Below, in pieces: positions 23,891-35,099 of a stretch of 64,000 bases of DNA; positions within the stretch are counted from its first letter, which is position 1, and each line of letters opens with the position of its first letter. The notes beneath the pieces are model-generated. The model was not told where the DNA came from. It ran no database searches and worked only from the letters and a program-made list of their open reading frames with translations. This stretch comes from Macrostomum hystrix (lineage: Eukaryota > Platyhelminthes > Macrostomidae). Location: contig CATNEN010000007.1 in NCBI GenBank assembly GCA_950097015.1, positions 3,472,001 through 3,536,000 of the forward strand, written 5' to 3'. A program made the translations under genes and the position numbers.

Positions 23891-26800
23891 TCAGAGTTGC
23901 AGCGTGACGCAGTGGAGAATCTCGGTGGAGAGTTTGGGAGGCCGCACAGTGGCCCAGGCTTTAGTCTCGGGGTCAAACACGGCGATGGAGTGAGGATGTC
24001 CCCTGTCGACGCAGTAGAGCCGGCGGTCGCAGACGGTGGCGCAGAGCAGCGGCTGGGTCGGTTCCGGATGCAGAGCGGGCAGCGGGCGAACCGACTTTCT
24101 CATTGGCTCCAGGCACCAGAATTTGCCATTCTGACCAGACAGGATCAGCACCAGGTTGTCAATCACTGCCAGTAGGGCGCAGCGCAGTTTCTCTGGCAGC
24201 ACGTAGTACTCGCCCGTGTACTCAACTCCGCGATCGTTCACCAGGTGCTGATCCAGGGTGTTCATTATCAGAGTGTTGCCGTTCATCACTTTGACGCCGC
24301 CTACTTCGATCAGGCAGGAGGATGACAGGGCGGTGGCAGAGGCCTCCTTGCGGCAGGCGTGCTCCGGCAATTGACCAGCCGGCTCCCAGCTCGACTGGCC
24401 TGGTGAAAATGGGCACGGGGTATGGCGTGAGATTCTGGACAGGTGGGAGGGTGAGGCGTGAGATTCTGGACAGGTGGGAGGGTGAGGCGTGAGATTCTGG
24501 ACAGGTTGGAGGGTGAGGCGTGAGATTCTGGACAGGTGGGAGGGTGAGGCGTGAGATTCTGGACAGGTGGGAGGGTGAGGCCTGAGATTCTGGACAGGTT
24601 GGAGGGTGAGGCGTGAGATTCTGGACAGGTGGGAGGGTGAGGCGTGAGATTCTGGACAGGTTGGAGGGTGAGGCGTGAGATTCTGGACAGGTTGGAGGGT
24701 GAGGCGTGAGATTCTGGACAGGTTGGAGGGTGAGGCGTGAGATTCTGAACATGTGGGAGAAGAGAGACAGAGAGAAGCACAAAGAGCCAAAGGAGGCCGA
24801 AATTCTCAACGAGCTTTAATCTTATCCTCTGAACCATTACAACGGGATTACAGAAGCAATTTTCTAGTAGTTCATTTCCCCCTTTTTGCTGCGATTAAAA
24901 AAATTATAGTACATCGATTTTCATACGAGAAGCATAGAGCCTGCATGCTTCTGACAGAAATTTGATGCTTCAGAAAGGAAAATTAATTAATATCTGTGTA
25001 TCAGTTCTATTTGGCTGTCAGTCTGTCAGTTCAGGTTGGCAGTCAGTCTGACTGTTCAGGTTGGCAGTCAGTCTGACTGTTCAGAGTGGCAGTCAGTGTG
25101 ACTCACCATCTGGCCGGATCCGCAGCACCTCGGCTCCGGTGCACAGTCGGCCATCGGCGCCCAGGCCGCCAAGCACCAGCAGGCTGCCCCGCACGCTGAC
25201 GCAGGTGTGCCGACTCCGGGCTGCCAGCAGCGGCGGCTCCTCCGTCCAGGCGTTGGTCAGCGGACTGTAGCGAACAACCTCCGGCAATGCGCGGCCCTGA
25301 GAGTCCACGCCGCCAGTCAGCCAGATCTCGTTGTCAAGGACGCAGGCGGCGGATTCGCGAGCCGATGGTCGAAAGCCGCCAACTGGGAAGGCCACGCGGC
25401 ACCACTTGTCCTTAGCGGGATTGTAGGACTCCAGGTGGTCGTGCGACAGCACCACAAGCTGCTCTCGCTGAAGTGTCGAAGGCCGTGGAGTGGCGTCGAC
25501 AGCGGCAGCGGCAGTCGTGGCAGTCGGCGATTCGTCCAGGGTGAGGTGGCCAGTGAGTTTGCTGAGTAGTTCACCGCTGCAGTCTTTCAACATCGGCGAA
25601 GGAAGCAGCTCGGTCTGGAACGATAGGGGGTTTAATAATTAATAATAGGATTAATTGATTACACCTGCCCCAATTGGGTCACATGTGCAGCCGACAGCAC
25701 AGCCGCAGCTATTGCGCGGCGTCATCTAAAGGCTGCATGCGGCTGTTCAGTCCATGGACTGGGGGGACGCCACACCCACCCTCAATTACCCCACTTAATG
25801 CTGGTACAAATTTAACTGCTGGTGAACTGAAGCGATGCAGAGTGTCTTGCTGAAAGACACAGATTGTTCTAGTATAGTCGGGACTCGAACCCTCGACCTT
25901 TAAGTCGTGAGTCCGACGCTCTAACCACAAAGCTACAACCAATGGGAGGAAGACTGAATTTCTCATCGTCAGGCAGTGTACACTTTTACTGTCTTGAAGA
26001 TTGGCCCTGAAGGGCGTCAACTGCACGACAAGCCCCTAAGCCTTCTCTCCGCGGCTGCGCCCCAAGTGAATGTGGCCTCCGAGCGGAAACGAGCTCAGGG
26101 ACCATTGGCGGGAGAGGCAAACGCCACTGAACCTCCCTGACACATCAATTGAGATTCCCTTTAAATTCAGAACGGGATTTGTCTGAAAGAAAAATCAAAA
26201 CTAAAAATAAAAAAACGACTCACCTGAAGAAACTCGCGACTCAGACAGCCGAGCCGGCAGCCCAGCAACAATGGTCCCAGGTGCTGCGCCCGGTCATCTG
26301 GCCTGAAGGCCACCCAGTGCAGCACGGCCCGAGCCACCTCGTCCTCGGATCGCACAAACAGATCGTCGGACTGCAGGCAGCCAGCCAGCTGCTCCAGCGT
26401 CATCTCGGACAGCTCATCTGACTCGGCGAGGCCAGCGAAGTTCTCCAGCAGCCTCTGTCGGGCCTCCTCGCGCAGTTGACCGAAATCGTAGGCAGCCGCA
26501 AACTGCTCCATGGCAACCGCGTTGGTTGAGTCCAGGTGATGCAGCAGAAAGCTGACGCATTGTTGCAGAATCAGCGGGAAGTGCAATAGTTTGCAGCCGA
26601 CTGTGAGATCCTGCACATTGTCGGTAGTGATCTCAATCTTGCTAGTGTACACGTATTCAACAATGAGGCGCAGGGTTTCGCCAGACACTGTGGTGACCCG
26701 GACGGTGGCGGCGGCGCCTTCCTTGAACTGGCTGGAGAACATGGCGCGAAAATAGGGCGACGCAGCTGCTAGGAGGGCCCTGTGGGCGTGCAGGGTGCAC

Positions 26801-27051
26801 GTGTCGGCCTCCAGGGCGACGTCTGTGAAGGCGGCCTCGCGTCGCAGAGCATTCAACGAAGCCAGCAGCTCCGGAGGATGATTGCTGACCTCCAACTGCA
26901 GGGAGACGGTGACAGGCGTGTCGCTGTTGCGCCGGCGAGGCAGTTCGGGGAGTTCCAGACTGCAGGCGGTGGCGGCTGAAGATCCGGCCGCTCCAGCTGC
27001 AGCCGCCGCCACCTGCTTGGCGTCCTGCGGCAGTGGTGGAGGCTTTGGTGA
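23891..27051 (-). CDS. Kelch-like BTB-BACK-Kelch protein, 5'-incomplete, three exons
   Basis: Exons read on the minus strand: 27051-26224, 25614-25107 and 24399-23891 (TGA). Donors are CAG|GTGAGT and GATG|GTGAGT. Acceptors are CTTCAG, TTCCAG and CACCAG. Phases 0 and 1 match at both junctions. The visible protein is 614 residues: a Pro/Ala-rich lead, BTB at about 70-175 (FTDVALE, HRALLAAASPYFRAMF), BACK at about 178-275 continuing across the first junction (SREFLQ/TELLPSPMLKDC), then Kelch blades at about 320-614 with GG doublets (IWLTGG, LVLGG) and a clear terminal blade (YCVDRG...IAVFDPETKAWATV). KLHL proteins are substrate adaptors of Cullin-3 ubiquitin ligases. The first Met in frame lies inside the BTB, so a further 5' exon above 27051 must exist; I could not find it. 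One intron holds SINE sequence and the other a 31-bp minisatellite. The particular KLHL orthologue is not recognised. Confidence 0.87.
24421..24752. repeat. 31-bp minisatellite in a Kelch-gene intron
   Basis: About 10.5 copies of a 31-bp unit containing GAGATTCTGGACAGGTGGGA. Alternation of GGTGGGA and GGTTGGA marks two sub-types. It lies just upstream (gene sense) of the last Kelch exon and is stop-free on the minus strand, which extends the last exon's frame artificially to 24790. Confidence 0.95.
25022..25100. repeat. Short 25-bp direct repeat next to a splice donor
   Basis: Three imperfect copies of a unit containing GGTTGGCAGTCAGTCTGACTG. They end at the donor of the middle Kelch exon (GTGAGT on the minus strand at 25106-25101). 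Confidence 0.8.
25700..25952 (-). mobile_element. tRNA-derived SINE, family B
   Basis: Read on the minus strand, it begins with a tRNA-like head: GGTTGTAGCTTTGTGGTTAG, then GTCGGACTCACGACTT, then the B-box-like GGTTCGAGTCCC. The body carries TCAGCAAGACACTC, similar to the conserved central motif of many animal SINEs. It sits in a Kelch-gene intron, directly joined to a family A fragment. Only one copy is in this window. Confidence 0.72.
25953..26145 (-). mobile_element. SINE family A, 3'-truncated fragment
   Basis: On the minus strand it matches the 5' half of the family A copies at 30949, 32787 and 55704: GTTTGCCTCTC, GGCCACATT, TTGGGGCGCAGCCGCGGAG, GTACACTGCCTGACGATGAG. Similarity stops after GATGAGAAATTCAGT, where family B sequence begins. 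The tRNA-like B box is mutated (GAGCTCGTTTCC). Confidence 0.75.
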
Positions 27052-29370
27052 CTGAAGTGTTTAAACATAAAGTAATTTACTCACTAATAATTTAGACCTA
27101 CTGACAATTTACGCAACAGACCTACACATAAAACAGTAAAGCAAAATAGCAAAGTAAGCAGTAGCATTTTTGTTTTTTGAAAAACACATTTAAATTAATT
27201 AAAGATATTATAAAATATACATTTTTCAAATAAATAAGTTTTATATATCTGTGTCTAACATTTTGGTCTTTGAAAATTTATATTTAAATAAATGGTATTT
27301 AACTTGTCATTTGAGTCACAATTAATGGTTTGTCTCAGTGGCTGCAAAGTCTTACAAAAAAAGTTAAAAAACTCTAAGATATAAGTGCTTTTAAAAGCTT
27401 TTTTGCATTTTCTTTCTCAATGATTTATATTTAGATGTTTAATATTAAAGGAATATTTATTATTTATTCTCAGATATAAAATGCATGAAACTGAAACAAC
27501 AAGCATGCCTTTGGAGTATAAAACTTTGTAGTCAGCATTTGTAGTATAAAACAAATGAGTAAATGTGACTTAATTTCTAGGACAGCCAAAGTTTCGTTTT
27601 TAGCAATTCACTTAAAATTAAAATTATTTTATAACACTTTATTGTATCTAACCACTATTGAGCATTGCAAAATTTAGTAGTTATTTAATTTTCTTATAGT
27701 ACATTAGTTACTGAAACTTATTTCGTTTAAATAACAGGCGAAGAACCAAAAGTACAATAACTAGCTCTTAGACCCAGTTTTCTGGGTCTTTTTACAAGCT
27801 GGGTTTCTGTTTATTATCATTTACTAATAAAATTAAAATTCTAAATCATAAATTAAAAACACATTCAAGCTTAAATAACTATAAAATCTAATAAATGTTT
27901 GCAAAAATAGCTAAAACTGTTATTAGCCGTCAAAAATAAAATTACAAATCAATACATGTTAATAACAACATTTGTAAATTGTGTTTTTGCAATGGGCAGC
28001 TAAACCTATGAGTTTAGCAATTACCAAGCAGTTGTTTCTCTTAAATTAAACTTTTCTTACTTCCAGCTTTGCAAAGCCATTGGAAAAGTAAATCGAAACA
28101 AGAAAAATATTTTATTAAGTTTGCCTTCAACACCTGATCAATTATTTATTGTCACACAATAAATTACCAATAACGTTGAATAAAAAAAAACCAAAATTGA
28201 ACTTTCACTTTGCGTAATTTTCGAGCAACAAAGAAAATGCATTATTCATTTTGTGCTGGTAGACAATAAATACTTAAAATCTTTTATCTTGGTAAATCTG
28301 AGACCAATATTGCTCTTATATTTATTTTTTTAAGCCGGATTTGATAAACCTAGTCACTTTCCAGTGTAATACACGACTTTGAAAAAGCGACAACCAAACG
28401 AGAAGCAGTGACCAAAGAAGCGTTTTTGTGCCTCTTTTGTTAGCAACTGATTGCTTTAGCTCATCAAAATTTAAAGTTTTATTTTCACTTCACGCAACAC
28501 AATTTTGCTTTTGCAGCAAAAGCAAAATACTGCCATTAATAAAACATACTAATAATGTTTCAAATCAAGAGTTTTATAAAAGTAAATTATTCACAGAGTT
28601 AGATTAAACGACGAGTTAATTTTTTTGAACACTGATTTTCAATTGAACTAACGGTGAGCGTCATCGATGGGAAATGTTTTCGATCGAGGTTGTGAAGCCT
28701 ATTGATCAGCTCGTGCCTGCACTGCATCCTACGACTTAATTGTGCTGACAAAAACAACAACAGCAAGTGAATCATCGTGTATGCTGTCAATGTAACAGTG
28801 CAGCGTTGCATGGGTGCGCTACAGAGCCTGGGTGCGAACGAAGGCCGCACCCCCAGCAGAGTCCGGGGCGCCAGCGTCAGCTAGCAGGCAGTTCGGGTCT
28901 GGCCGCAGACCCGGAGAGAAGGCTTGGGGGCTTATGCAAGCCATGCGAGGAATGGCATACCAATTGCAAATATAAATGTCAAGTCCTTTTAGACTCTTTA
29001 TGGTTATAAAGTTATCACTATTGGATCATCAGTGACTCAAACTGGTCTAATATTCTGATGGCTGGTCAGAACCAATATTCATGTATGTAGTTAGCAAAGC
29101 AAACTGTGTACTAATACCAGAGTAGTTTTTCATTGAGAGCGATCCAATTCAGAGAGTATTCTCATCTGCAATGACTTCCCGCTCCGGTAGCTGCAACACA
29201 ATTCTGCAATTCTATAAGTGTGCACTTTTGCAAATTGCTGGTTAAACACTAAGCTACAGAAATACTGACCATTTTCCATCGAGAAAATTATTCTAGAATA
29301 AACTGCCCAGTTTGGAACCAATGCCGAGAGAGATTGTGACTGGGCATAAATAATCACTGCAGGTGGATGT
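27052..29370. other. AT-rich intergenic region between divergent Kelch and receptor genes
   Basis: About 2.3 kb, very AT-rich to 28,600. It may hold the missing 5' exon or promoter of the Kelch gene, but no splice-flanked ATG exon with matching phase was found. At 28901-28935 a short piece (GGAGAGAAGGCTTGGGGGCT) resembles the family A SINE body. 28796-28960 is locally GC-rich, without a recognisable gene. Confidence 0.5.
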
Positions 29371-29377
29371 CCAGTTC

Positions 29378-29384
29378 TATAAAG
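29378..29384 (+). promoter_or_regulatory. Possible TATA box of the receptor gene
   Basis: TATAAAG about 60 bp upstream of the ATG at 29443. The pseudogene copy has a TTTATAG at a comparable, shorter distance. There is no transcript evidence. Confidence 0.35.
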
Positions 29385-29442
29385 TGAAGGGAGTATGGGA
29401 CGCTGAGAGATTGCCATTTGCGATGCACTTTGAATACGCGTC

Positions 29443-32400
29443 ATGGCTGGTCAATATCTTTTATTGTTATTAATTAGCATTTTCGGCGTCCTTGGCAACT
29501 GTCTGGTCCTGAAGATCGCCGTGGTAACTCAACCTGAGCAGCTGGACAGCTCACTGATAAATTTTGCAATTCAACGACGAGTCAACGATAATTGGCGAAT
29601 CTTGTCTGGCCACACCATGACTGCCAGTATTATCATCTCAGCAGATGGAGTTGAGATCGTGAGGATTTGTGAGTCAATTTAAAGCAATTTTTTATTTATA
29701 ACACATCGAGCACCAAATACCGCAGACGCGAAATACACCGCAGCTGTTTGAAGCTGATCCAGTACAAATCATTCGGACATTCAGTACACATGATCCAGAC
29801 ATTCAATACACATGATCTAAACACCCAAACCACGCCTCAGTGTGCAATGAGCCGGGTCTGTCTGCCATCATCGCAGCGGGCGACTGCCGCCTGCTCAGGC
29901 AGCTGACATCCCTGGCCGAGTCGCTGCAGCTGCCCCTGCTGGCCCTGCCAACTCAGCTGGGCTGCGACTGGACAGGTGAGAGCCGGTCAGTGGACAACTT
30001 TGCACACGGTACAACCGTCCAAAACTGGCTAGGAAATCAGAAACCCTTTACGGGATTTTCCGAGGCGTATTATTGCGTCTCGTGTTGCTCGTTGTTGCTG
30101 TTTTCTTACCCGTCCAATTAACAGGTGGAAACTTCACGATTTTCGGCACCCACTCCAGCGAAGACTTTGTCAGGGGAGCCCTGGCCGCCCTGCTGTCCAT
30201 CAGCCAGGCTGCTGACAGCTCAGCGGCGATCCTGTACGACAGGGAGCAGAGTTGAGTAGCTGAGATTTCATTTCTAATTAATATGAACTTGAGCAGGTGT
30301 TCTCATGAATCAGTGATCCCCAATGACCAAGCCAGGCCAGCCGCTGCTGCAGCGCCTGCAGTCCGGCCTGTCACAGTCGGGCATCGGCAGCTTCGCCCTG
30401 CAGGTGGACCCGACCTCGAATGGCGCCGTGGCCCCGGACTTGCACCTGCGTCTGCGCAGCCTCATCAGGAGGCGAGTCCGTTGTCTGTTGCTATTGGCAA
30501 CGCCTGGCAACGCAATCGAAGTGCTGCGACAGGCGGCCAGGGCGGCGGTGCTGGGCCAGAACTACTTCTGGCTGGTGCTGGACGGCGGCGGCCTCGCGAC
30601 CGGCCCTCTGGCCAGCGCTCTGGCAGCCACCGTGGCCAACGTGGCTCTGCTCCGAGGCGCTGCTGCAGCCGACTGTCTCGCAGCCTGCGAGGATCTGTTC
30701 CCGGCTGAAGAGGACCTGCGGGTGAGTGCCGGGTGTCTGTGGACTTATTCCCTTGACCATGACGATCCATAATTCAGAATAGGGATAGGGATATGGACAC
30801 CTGAGAGCTTTTGAGCAATGTTCTATTGGAACTTCTTAATCCACATTTGCTTTAATTGGCAACAAAGACCCAGCAGCTGGGAGGGAACAAAACTGTTTGC
30901 TGAAGTGTGAAACTTTTAATTGGTTTCAGCTTGTAATTATGCTTTGCTAAGGGTGAGTGGCAGAGAGGTCTAACGCGTTTGCCTCTCGCGCCAAAGTCCC
31001 CTAAGCTCGATTCCGCGGCTAGGCCACATTTATTTGGGGCGCAGCTGCGAAGAAAAGGCTTGGGGGTCTGTCGCGCAATTAGAGGGCCAACTTCCAAGGC
31101 CAAGTTAAAGATGTACACACCTGTGTGAGCGTGTGCCTTAGGAACGGTATTTGTGTGCGTGCTTGCTCGAGAGTCAGCGAAATGGTCAGAATTGTCAACT
31201 CGCAGGCTGTGGGTCTAGTGTCACCAAATGATGTACCATGTATGCTTTGCTGTACCCGACCGCACTATAGGGTCGAAGAAGGGCATTGGAGACAAGTTAG
31301 CAACTTGTATTATAGGGTAACAATCGACGTTTGTTGGATAATCTACATTTAATCTATATTGTCGATTAATCTGTGCTTAATCTACTTAGAAACAATCCAG
31401 AGTATTCCAGTAGGTGTAGCCCCAATAGCGCGTCATCTCAACTGGCAATCTCGCAGACTTTGGACGTTCGTTTTGTTGATGCCGTGGAGGCGTTGGCCGT
31501 GGTGCTGAACGACTCGCTGCCAAGGGCTGGATTCTATGGCCCAAATGCCACGTGCGCCCCAGCGAGACCATGGAGCTTTGGCGGCCAACTGATGGCCAAG
31601 TTGATGGCTGTGAGTGGATTGGAGCATCAGGAAAATGACAGGGCTGGTGTTGTTCGTTGGTTTCCGATTAGTTGCTTTGATCAGGAAGAAAAGGAATTTT
31701 CTTAAAAAACTTTCGCAGCTGAAGATCCTGGACACCCAGAGAGGCCGGTTGTCCTTCAACGCATCGACTCGGCACTTTGACGCGCGCGGCTTGGAGCTGC
31801 TGGCCTCCTACAACCAGCTGAAGTCGTCGCCAGTGCAGTTTCTGCGCTCCGCTAGCTTCGACCCAGTCAGCGGTGTTCTGAGGCCGCTGTTCAGCTACAA
31901 GTCGACCATGCTCACCTTTCCAAATACCTTTGTGGGCTTCAAGAATGAAACACTGCTCATTTGCGCACCTGAGGTAGGATCTGGGGACTTGCAGACCTCG
32001 GGACTTGCAGACCTCGGGACTTGCAGACCTCGGGACTTGCAGACCTCGGGACTTGCAGACCTCGGGACTTGCAGACCTCGGGACTTGCAGACCTCGGGAC
32101 TTGCAGACCTCGGGACTTGCAGACCTCGGGACTTGCAGACCTCGGGACTTGCAGACCTCGGGACTTGCAGACCTCGGGACTTGCAGACCTCGGGACTTGC
32201 AGACCTCGGGACTTGCAGACCTCGGGACTTGCAGACCTCGGGACTTGCAGACCTCGGGACTTGCAGACCTCGGGACTTGCAGACCTCGGGACTTGCAGAC
32301 CTCGGGACTTGCAGACCTCGGGACTTGCACACCTCGGGATGTCCATTCATATTTTGCTTCATCTGCTTTCAGCAAGCCCCAGTGACTACTTACCTATCAC

Positions 32401-35076
32401 AGTCGGAAAACAACACGGTGCAGATTAAAGGACTCACATTTGACATCTTGAAGCTTCTAGCGGAGTGGATGGACTTTCGGTCTGTCATGTCTGGAAAAAG
32501 GAACTACTTATAAAAATTTACTTGAAGTAGTGAGTAATGCAAATCGTTTGAAAATCTTTTGATATTTTAGTTTCATCACTAAGCCGCCAAACGATGGAAA
32601 ATTCGGGGCTCCCCGGCCCAACTCCAGCGTCTATTCCGGCTGCGTGGGAGAGCTGCAGCTCGGGGTGAGCATACTCAAGTAACCCACGACAAAGAAATTC
32701 GAACCTCTGACCACTAGACTAACAGCTTCCTAAACAGATTTGAACGTTTTAACTTTTAACTTTATAATCTAGAATCAGTTCATAGGTAGGGGTCGGTGGC
32801 AGAGCGGTTATCGCGTTTGCCTCTCGCACCACGGTCCCTAAGTTCGATTCCACGGCGAAGCCACATTTATTTGGGGTGCAGCCGCGGAGAGAAGGCTTGG
32901 GGGCATGTCGTGCAATTTACGCCCTTGTGGGCCAACCTCCAAGGCACAGTTAAATGTACACTGCCTGACGATGAGAAAGTCAGGGCAGATGTACACACCT
33001 GTGTGAGCGTGTGCCTGCGTACAGTATCTGTGTGCGTGTGTGCTCAGGAGTCAGCGAAATGGGCAGAATTGCCTCCTCGCTGGCTGCGGGTCTAGTGTCA
33101 CTAAATTATGTGCCACTGCCCGCAGCCCTCCTGCAATTATTATTATTATTAGGCCTTCTGTGGTGCCTTCTGCTGTAAAGACTCAAAGTTAGTCCTTGAA
33201 ATCCTTGAAAACATTCAGACCGTAGCGCTGGCAGCCGGGCCATTCACCAAGACAAGCACTCGCGACCGAGTAATCGACTATTCCGTGGCCCTCTTCGAGG
33301 AGTCCACCTGCGTCCTGCTGCCGAGGCCGCCGACAGTGGCTCATTTAGGCAGCATCTTCGAGTCGTTCCACCTGCACGTCTGGCTAGCGATCGTGGCCTT
33401 CATTGTCCTGGGCGCCACATCCACCTGGTGCCTGGCACACTTCTCACCCTTCTCAGCCTATAATCTCGGCCTCAATTACTCCATTGCCGACGAGGTGTGG
33501 CTGCAGGAATACCTGTGGAGCATCATCGGCAGCTACATGCAGCAGGGCCAGGAGTTCTTTCCGTTCGCAATGTCGGCGCGAACAGTTATGGCCTTCTGGT
33601 GGATGTTCACAGTCATTGTCTACAGCGCCTATACTGGTGAGTTCCGCACCGGGCTGTGTGAGTTCAATGCACGTCTGATACGTTTATCAGACCTGCATCT
33701 ACTGGACATTAGACCCAGATCGAATGTTCATTTTGGAGTGCATGCTCTGGTAATTCTCTCTCCCATATCTCTCCTCTCCTCTTTTCCAGCTCTCATCTCT
33801 CCTCTGACTTATCTCCAATGTCTCATCTCCCCTGTCTCATCTCTTTTGTCTCATGTCTCCTCTGTCTCATCTCTCCTGTCTCATGTCTCCTCTGTCTCAT
33901 CTCTCCTGTCTCATGTCTCCTCTGTCTCATCTCTCCCCTCTGTCTCATCTCTACCATATATGATCTGTCCCCTGTCTCATCTCTTCTGTCTCATATCCTC
34001 TGTCTCATCTCTCTTCTCTCTTCTATCCTGTCTCATCTCTCTCCTCTTTCTTATCTCTCCTTTCTCATGGATAGGATATATTATGGTTTGTGGATAATTC
34101 CGTTTTATATTTTAGGACGATTGAATATCGAATTTGTCTAATTTTCTCCCTCAGCTAACCTGACAGCCCACCTGACCGTAAGCGGCGAGAATCTTCCCAT
34201 CCGATCGCTGGAGGACCTGCTATCCCAGACTGCCATACTGCCGAATGTGGTTCGGGAGTCAAATCTGTACGTCATGTTTAAACAGGCGGAGACTGGCCCC
34301 TACAAACAGCTGGCGAATGTCATGATTCCCGTGTCACGGGACCACTGCCTGGATGGGGTGAGCTAGTTGTGAGCTGAATTGTCCGCGGACAGAATTTCCA
34401 GCCCCAGAAAGCACCGAATTATTTCAGGTGGCCGAAGGCAAACGCGCCTGCATAAACGATTACAGTTTCCTACTGCCGATAGCCAACCAGAATTGCAACC
34501 AATTCTACATAGCCAAGGAGAGATTCAATACGGCCACAGTGGCATTCATGTATCCTGAGGACTCGGAGTATGCCCAGCTTATGGACTTCTAGTGAGGAAT
34601 CTAGACTACAATTTTTCTCGAATTTTTTATGTGCTCAAAATGTAACTTTCCTGAAATTCCCATTTTTCTGAAATGTCACTTTTTCGCAGTTCCACGAATG
34701 GAAAGTTAAAATTAACTGAAGATTAATTTTTGGGAATGTCAAATTTTGGGATGGAGCAAATTCGGCAAAAAATGGAAATTTACTGTACATATCAACTAAA
34801 AGTACATTCCCCCTAATCGCTTACAGTTTGAATAAGTTACACGAAACAGGCGTTATGCAGCAACTTTTCCGGGCCTACATGCAATCCGACAATTTCGCGT
34901 CCACCTGCGCCAAAGGCGGCAGTTCAACTGGTGCAAGTTCGATTGGCATGGACAATGTGGCGGGCGGACTGATTGTCACCGGCTGCCTGTACGCCACTGG
35001 GCTGAGTATTCTGCTGCTTGAGTTCGCCTGGACTAAAATGGCGAAGAAGCAGCCTACTGATTGCCTCGTCTACTGA
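29443..35076 (+). CDS. Ionotropic glutamate receptor subunit, complete, 12 exons
   Basis: Exons: 29443-29668, 29841-29975, 30125-30250, 30336-30721, 31457-31609, 31719-31973, 32373-32479, 32571-32664, 33219-33636, 34155-34357, 34428-34591, 34827-35076. All phases join, giving 838 residues. The acceptor of exon 4 is the least certain: 30336 is the phase-compatible AG. Features in order are a signal peptide (1-19), an amino-terminal LIVBP-like domain to about 427, then S1 with AGPFTKTSTRDRVIDYS. R509 there occupies the agonist-carboxylate-binding position of AMPA receptors. M1 lies at about 548-570 and pore loop SYMQQGQEFFP at 600-610, with Gln at the Q/R site. M3 ends in SAYTANLTAHLT (compare SYTANLAAFLT). 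S2 includes GKRACINDY, with Asp likely at the amine-contact position, and M4 lies at about 803-824. It is predicted to be a ligand-gated cation channel in the plasma membrane. Ligand and subfamily are unresolved. Several introns carry a minisatellite or a SINE. Confidence 0.93.
30949..31240 (+). mobile_element. SINE family A copy with target-site duplication (receptor intron 4)
   Basis: tRNA-derived head with an A-box-like TGGCAGAGAGG and a B-box-like GCTCGATTCC, then the shared body. It is 3'-truncated relative to the copy at 55704. It is flanked by a perfect 11-bp direct repeat, TATGCTTTGCT, at 30938-30948 and 31241-31251. This marks insertion by target-primed reverse transcription into intron 4. 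Confidence 0.88.
31984..32338. repeat. 16-bp minisatellite in receptor intron 6
   Basis: About 22 copies of GGACTTGCAGACCTCG, essentially identical apart from the last, which implies recent expansion. Every unit holds a CTTGCAG acceptor-like motif. All six frames lack stops. Confidence 0.97.
32787..33155 (+). mobile_element. SINE family A, full-length copy (receptor intron 8)
   Basis: Head with TGGCAGAGCGG (A box) and AGTTCGATTCC (B box), the shared body, and the 3' end CCCGCAGCCCTCCTGCAATT followed by a short (ATT)n tail. Target-site duplications are not clear. About 80-90% similar by eye to the copy at 55704. Confidence 0.87.
33770..34068. repeat. CTGTCTCATCTCTCC-type minisatellite in receptor intron 9
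   Basis: Pyrimidine-rich degenerate repeats of about 14-16 bp built on TGTCTCATCTCTCC. The same motif forms the array inside the hAT-like element at 45.1 kb. The repeats extend an open frame from exon 9 past its real donor at 33637, which is why the exon alone looks longer. Confidence 0.88.
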
Positions 35077-35099
35077 TTTTATCTACCTTTTTTCCTATT

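Noticed and set aside
30949-33155. Functional tRNA genes at the A/B-box heads
   Set aside because: The heads cannot be folded into a full cloverleaf by eye and continue into a shared body of about 300 bp, which marks them as SINEs.
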